Position numbers and translations under genes: made by a program. From Paenibacillaceae bacterium UBA6304 (GTDB lineage: Bacteria; Bacillota; Bacilli; Paenibacillales; Paenibacillaceae), in assembly GCA_002439285.1 (NCBI GenBank), contig DJTQ01000210.1, positions 1 through 10,054 of the forward strand: a stretch of 10,054 bases of DNA, in the 5' to 3' direction. Shown here piece after piece: positions 6,532-10,054 of the stretch; position 1 is the first letter of the stretch, and every line of letters begins with the position of its first letter. The notes under the pieces are model-generated. The model did not search any database. It was not told where the DNA came from and saw nothing but the letters and a program-made list of their open reading frames with translations.

Positions 6532-7494
6532 ATGGCCAAATCTGACGCGCTTTTGGAACGAAAAAAGCCCATGGGGCAAAGGGTTAAAGCGTTTATGGTC
6601 GATTACGGAAGGCAGTGGGAACTGCAGTCGATGATTTTGCCCGGCGTCATTTTTATGATTATTTTTTGCTACATTCCGATTTACGGACTGACCATCGCTT
6701 TTAAAAACTACACGGTCATCGATACGCTGGACACGGCCCCTTGGGTAGGACTGGACAATTTCAAGATCATCCTGTCCGACAAATACTTTTGGGACTCGGT
6801 CATCAATACGCTGGGAATCAGCTTTTTGAAGCTGGTTATCGGGTTCGTCATTCCGATTGTGTTGGCGATCATGATCTTTGAAGTCGGTCACACCCGGTTC
6901 AAAAAGTTGATTCAGACGGTTTCGTATCTCCCGCACTTTCTGTCGTGGATCGTGCTCGGCGGGATGCTGATTACCTGGTTCTCAACGACGGGGATGTTCA
7001 ATCAGCTGTTGCTGGACCTCGGTTTGATCTCCAAACCGCACAATATTATGCTGGACGCCGGCAAATACTGGTGGATCGCTACTTTGTCCGACATCTGGAA
7101 GGAAGCGGGCTGGGGAACCATTCTGTATCTGGCGATTATGTCGAAGATCGACCCGACCTACTACGAGGCGGCTAAGATTGACGGAGCTAGCCGACTGCGG
7201 CAAATCTGGAACATTACGATTCCGAATATGAAAATGATCATCAGCTTGAACCTGATTCTGACGATCAGCGGCTTGTTCGGTTCAAACCTGGATCAAACGC
7301 TGGTGCTGATGAACTCGCAGAACCGGGCCCGCGCGGAAGTCATTAACTCTTATGTCTATCGCATGGGGATGACGCAGGGCGACTTTTCCTACGCTACGGC
7401 GGTCGGTTTGGGTGTCTCGATTGTTTCCGTCATTCTGTTAGTCGCAGCAAACAAAGTCACCAGCAAATTGAACGATAATCAATCCGTGCTTTAG
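6532..7494 (+). CDS. Sugar ABC transporter permease, LplB/YteP type (MalF-like)
   Basis: One of two inner-membrane channel subunits of a carbohydrate uptake ABC importer. It has 320 residues. A short basic cytoplasmic N-terminus is followed by a hydrophobic helix at about 33-57 (MILPGVIFMIIFCYIPIYGL), then further predicted helices near 92-115, 134-150, 180-203, 233-250 and 287-306. The ATPase-coupling EAA loop is clear at about 211-231: YEAAKIDGASRLRQIWNITIP. The LPGVIFMIIF/YIPIYGLTIAFKNY opening and the VSYLPHFLSWIVLGG segment are typical of the Lpl/Yte branch common in Paenibacillus, often used for oligosaccharides of plant cell walls or other polymers; the substrate here is not known. A strong AAGGAGG lies 8 nt before the ATG. 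The next permease follows after 15 nt, so the two are co-transcribed. Confidence 0.94.
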   Translation: MAKSDALLERKKPMGQRVKAFMVDYGRQWELQSMILPGVIFMIIFCYIPIYGLTIAFKNYTVIDTLDTAPWVGLDNFKIILSDKYFWDSVINTLGISFLKLVIGFVIPIVLAIMIFEVGHTRFKKLIQTVSYLPHFLSWIVLGGMLITWFSTTGMFNQLLLDLGLISKPHNIMLDAGKYWWIATLSDIWKEAGWGTILYLAIMSKIDPTYYEAAKIDGASRLRQIWNITIPNMKMIISLNLILTISGLFGSNLDQTLVLMNSQNRARAEVINSYVYRMGMTQGDFSYATAVGLGVSIVSVILLVAANKVTSKLNDNQSVL

Positions 7495-7509
7495 TAAGGG
7501 GGCATCCAA

Positions 7510-8397
7510 GTGAGCAGAACGGTGGCTAAACAAGATCTCGACAGCCGGGTCTTTGATGCAATAAATATGATTTTATTAACTATTTTTACGATCATGATTG
7601 TGGTACCGCTTTGGAACGTAATCGTTTCTTCCTTTAGTTCCGGCAAATCGCTGGCTGAGGGAGGCTTCGTCTTTTGGCCCAAAGAGTTTTCATTGGAGAA
7701 CTACCAGGCTGTTTTTCGGGATACGAGCATCTGGCAATCTTTCTTTATTTCAATCTCAAAAACATTTCTCGGCGTTATTACGCACGTGTTCTTCTGCGCC
7801 ATGATCGGTTACGGACTGAGCAAAAAGTATGTCCGCGGCCGCAAGCTGTATGTAGCGATGGGCGTTATCACCATGTTTTTCTCGGGCGGTATGATTCCCA
7901 CCTACTTGCTGATTAAATCGCTGGGGCTGCTCAACAGCTTCTGGGTGTATATCATTCCGGCGCTGTTCAGTTACTACGATGTGGTCATCCTGATGAATTT
8001 CTTCCGAAACGTTCCGGATTCGCTGGAAGAGTCGGCCAAGATCGACGGGGCTGGGGACTGGCGCATTTTCCTGAAAATATTTATTCCGCTGTCCATGCCG
8101 GCCATGGCGACTATCGCCTTGTTTAACGGGGTCGGTCAATGGAACGATTTCATGACGACCAAGCTGTATATCACCGATCAAACTCTCTATCCGCTGCAGA
8201 TGAAGCTGTACGAGATCATCGTTCAATCCCAGACGCAGTCGATGCAAAATATCGGGGGATCGGTCGTGATTGAAACAACGACGAAAGGGGTTCAACTAGC
8301 AACGATTGTCATTACGACCTTGCCGATTGTTGTGATGTATCCAATTTTGCAAAGGTACTTTATCTCGGGCATGATGCTGGGGGCGGTGAAGGAATAG
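7510..8397 (+). CDS. Sugar ABC transporter permease, LplC/YtcP type (MalG-like)
   Basis: Second channel subunit, the partner of the preceding permease. It has 295 residues and starts with GTG, with AAGGGG (7496-7501) 8 nt upstream. Features in order: N-terminal helix at about 14-40 (FDAINMILLTIFTIMIVVPLWNVIVSS), a periplasmic segment with WPKEFSLENYQAVF, helices near 76-100, 113-135, 140-155, 185-203 and 261-283, and the EAA loop at about 163-183 (EESAKIDGAGDWRIFLKIFIP). The MFFSGGMIPTYLLIKSLGLL segment and the C-terminus QRYFISGMMLGAVKE are characteristic of the LplC branch. Its 15-nt distance from the upstream permease indicates translational coupling or at least one mRNA. A 98-nt gap separates it from the binding-protein gene. 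Confidence 0.95.
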   Translation: MSRTVAKQDLDSRVFDAINMILLTIFTIMIVVPLWNVIVSSFSSGKSLAEGGFVFWPKEFSLENYQAVFRDTSIWQSFFISISKTFLGVITHVFFCAMIGYGLSKKYVRGRKLYVAMGVITMFFSGGMIPTYLLIKSLGLLNSFWVYIIPALFSYYDVVILMNFFRNVPDSLEESAKIDGAGDWRIFLKIFIPLSMPAMATIALFNGVGQWNDFMTTKLYITDQTLYPLQMKLYEIIVQSQTQSMQNIGGSVVIETTTKGVQLATIVITTLPIVVMYPILQRYFISGMMLGAVKE

Positions 8398-8460
8398 AGA
8401 GCAAGTACTTGCGGGATTCAGGGGATGACGACTGGTACGGGCGTTGGCTTCGGACGGATT

Positions 8461-8474
8461 GGAAAGCGCTTTAA
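8461..8474 (+). promoter_or_regulatory. Weak candidate cre site before the binding-protein gene
   Basis: GGAAAGCGCTTTAA has the 10-bp palindromic core AAAGCGCTTT and differs from the cre consensus at two positions (first and thirteenth). It lies in the 98-nt gap between permease and binding-protein genes, 21 nt before the start codon. It shares GAAAGCGCT with the site at 5334. It could be a CcpA roadblock or internal promoter site, or chance. Confidence 0.35.
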
Positions 8475-8495
8475 TTCATATGAGGAGGGGTTTGG

Positions 8496-10054
8496 ATGTT
8501 GAAGATGAACAAGGCCTTTGGAAAAACAGGACTTAAGGTAGGCACGGCACTTTTGGCGGCGGCACTGGTAGTAACGGGTTGCGGCGGAGGAGGCGGCGGC
8601 TCGAAGAGTGCCGGCAAAGAGGTATCCCTGGAGGGACGTTATACGCCGGATCCGGAGAAACCGGCTTGGCAACTGGACAAGAAAGAAGAGACTACGGACC
8701 TTACCTGGTATGTGAATGCCGATTGGTGGAATACCGACTTCGGTAATGATGTGGTCACCAAAAAGATTAAGGAAGATCTGAATATCAACATCAAATTTAT
8801 TAAAGGCGACGACACGAAGCTGAACACCTTCTTCGCGGGTGGCGACATGCCGGACATCCTTACGACGTTCGACAACAATTCACCGGCGGCCCAGAAGGCG
8901 GCAACGTGGGCGCTTCCGTTAACGGAGCTGGCCGAGAAATACGATCCTTACTTCAATAAAGTAGCGGCTCAAGACACGCTGAACTGGTTTCAACTGAAGG
9001 ACGGCAAAACTTACGGCTACCCGAACTATTCCAATACGCAAGCGGATTATGACAGCGGTAATATTCCGGCAAAAACAGCGTTCGTGATCCGCAAGGACGT
9101 GTATGAGGCTTTGGGCCAGCCGAGCTTCGCCACACCGGATGACTTCAAGAATGCCATGCAGCAAATCAAGGCGAAGTTCCCTGAAATGTTCCCGTTCGGT
9201 TTTAACTCGATCGGGACCGGAACCGGCTCCTTGGGCGATGTGCTGCAGGATTTCATCGGGGTGCCTTTGGAAGACGCGAACGGCGGATTCTATGACCGCA
9301 ACCTGGACGAAGACTATCTGACCTGGCTGAAGACGCTGAATCAAGTGTACCGTGACGGCGCGATCAGCGACGACAGTTTTGCCGATGACGGTCCGGCTTT
9401 TGAAGAGAAGGTGAAGTCCGGGAAGTACGCCACATTGCTGCTTGACGGCACGCCGCAGCAAGGCGGCAATCTGCAAATCTTCATGAGCGCGAATCCAGGT
9501 AAAGAATACATCGCGATCGATGGTCCACAAAGCACTGTCGGTAACCAGCCGACCTTGAACCAGTCCGGCATTTCCGGTTGGATGGTCAGCTTCATCACGA
9601 AGAAGTGTAAAGATCCGGCCAAAGCGATCCAAGTCTTCACGTATCTGTTGAGCGAAGAAGGACAAATGCTGATGAACTACGGCATCGAAGGCGAAACGTA
9701 CACGAAAGCCGCCGACGGAAGCGTGCAATTTACACCGGAAGTGAAAGACCTTCAATTGAACAATGCCGATAAATTCAAGAAGGATTATCGGATGGGCGAA
9801 TTCATGTTCTTTGGACATGACCGTCATAAGGCGCTGAGCGCCGACGCTTTTCCTGAGGCGATCAAGCAAATGCAGGAATGGGGCAAAGGCAAAATGAAGC
9901 CGCATTTTATCTTGGAAAATACAAACCCGGATCAAGGGACGCAGGAAGCACGCGCCCTGACCGCCATCAACACCCAATGGAGCACGTCGCTCGTCAGTAT
10001 GATCCGCTCCAAGAACGACGACGAATTCAACAACAATTTGTCGATTTACAAAAA
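8496..10054 (+). CDS. Lipoprotein solute-binding protein of the sugar ABC importer (LplA-like), 3'-truncated
   Basis: Membrane-anchored extracellular receptor that captures the carbohydrate and delivers it to the two permeases just upstream. The frame runs open from ATG 8496 to the window end (519 codons plus 2 bases), so the C-terminus is missing, probably only a short part given the usual 530-560 residues. A lipoprotein signal peptide is clear: MLKMNKAFGK, a hydrophobic stretch from about 13 to 27, and the lipobox V-T-G-C with lipidated Cys29, followed by a Gly-rich linker (CGGGGGG). Then come LTWYVNADWW, an FFAGGDMPDILTTF segment typical of this family, ALPLTELAEKYDPYF, YGYPNYSNT, IRKDVYEALG, and WLKTLNQVYRDGAISDDSF. 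GAGGAGGGG lies 5-7 nt before the ATG. Order permease-permease-receptor matches Lpl-type loci. Residue similarity places it with large family 1-type extracellular binding proteins; the ligand is not predictable. Confidence 0.94.
   Translation, partial: MLKMNKAFGKTGLKVGTALLAAALVVTGCGGGGGGSKSAGKEVSLEGRYTPDPEKPAWQLDKKEETTDLTWYVNADWWNTDFGNDVVTKKIKEDLNINIKFIKGDDTKLNTFFAGGDMPDILTTFDNNSPAAQKAATWALPLTELAEKYDPYFNKVAAQDTLNWFQLKDGKTYGYPNYSNTQADYDSGNIPAKTAFVIRKDVYEALGQPSFATPDDFKNAMQQIKAKFPEMFPFGFNSIGTGTGSLGDVLQDFIGVPLEDANGGFYDRNLDEDYLTWLKTLNQVYRDGAISDDSFADDGPAFEEKVKSGKYATLLLDGTPQQGGNLQIFMSANPGKEYIAIDGPQSTVGNQPTLNQSGISGWMVSFITKKCKDPAKAIQVFTYLLSEEGQMLMNYGIEGETYTKAADGSVQFTPEVKDLQLNNADKFKKDYRMGEFMFFGHDRHKALSADAFPEAIKQMQEWGKGKMKPHFILENTNPDQGTQEARALTAINTQWSTSLVSMIRSKNDDEFNNNLSIYK

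Noticed and set aside
8919..9977. 352-codon open frame on the minus strand
   Set aside because: It lies wholly antisense to the binding-protein gene, whose lipobox, ribosome site and family motifs are clear. The antisense product is rich in His, Arg and Phe, with no recognisable domain.

Overview
The window looks like a chromosomal segment of a low-to-mid GC Gram-positive bacterium (Bacillota), most probably Paenibacillus or a close relative. This rests on protein style and signals: AGGAGG-type ribosome binding sites, a CtsR box over a sigma-A promoter at clpP, a copper-amine-oxidase-like stalk domain protein, candidate CcpA cre sites, and an LplB/LplC-type sugar importer. The genus is an inference; no 16S or other marker is present.

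Layout. (1) 2-970 (+): the 3' part of a PotD-like spermidine/putrescine-binding protein gene, closed by a strong intrinsic terminator. (2) 1112-2215 (+): an exported protein with a stalk domain followed by a DUF4163/DUF3298 (RsiV/PdaC-like) region. (3) 2216-2273: a long hairpin between convergent genes. (4) 2316-4127 (-): adenine deaminase. (5) 4303-4899 (-): clpP, the catalytic subunit of the ClpP protease, with a GTG start and a CtsR-overlapped promoter at 4991-5030. (6) 5110-5184 (-): tRNA-Arg(CCG) with its own promoter and terminator. (7) 5395-10054 (+): a sugar uptake locus made of a LacI-family repressor, two binding-protein-dependent permeases and a lipoprotein solute-binding protein that runs off the window end.

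How the genes work together. The last block is one functional unit. The lipoprotein should capture a carbohydrate and pass it to the two-permease channel. No ATPase is visible, which is usual for this importer class, where a shared MsmX-type ATPase normally serves several systems. The LacI-type protein is the probable local regulator: near-identical perfect palindromes with a shared 16-bp core lie just before its own gene (5361-5380) and just before the first permease (6486-6503). A good cre-like site (5334-5347) sits just upstream of the first palindrome, suggesting that CcpA catabolite control is layered on the same region. A weaker one (8461-8474) precedes the binding-protein gene. The left half is a series of unrelated, separately terminated housekeeping or accessory genes.

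I do not see an undescribed defence, mobile or RNA system. The most informative signals are regulatory: the paired palindromes, the cre candidates and the CtsR/promoter overlap. Two start codons (adenine deaminase and ClpP) were moved inward from the longest open frame because of clear ribosome binding sites.
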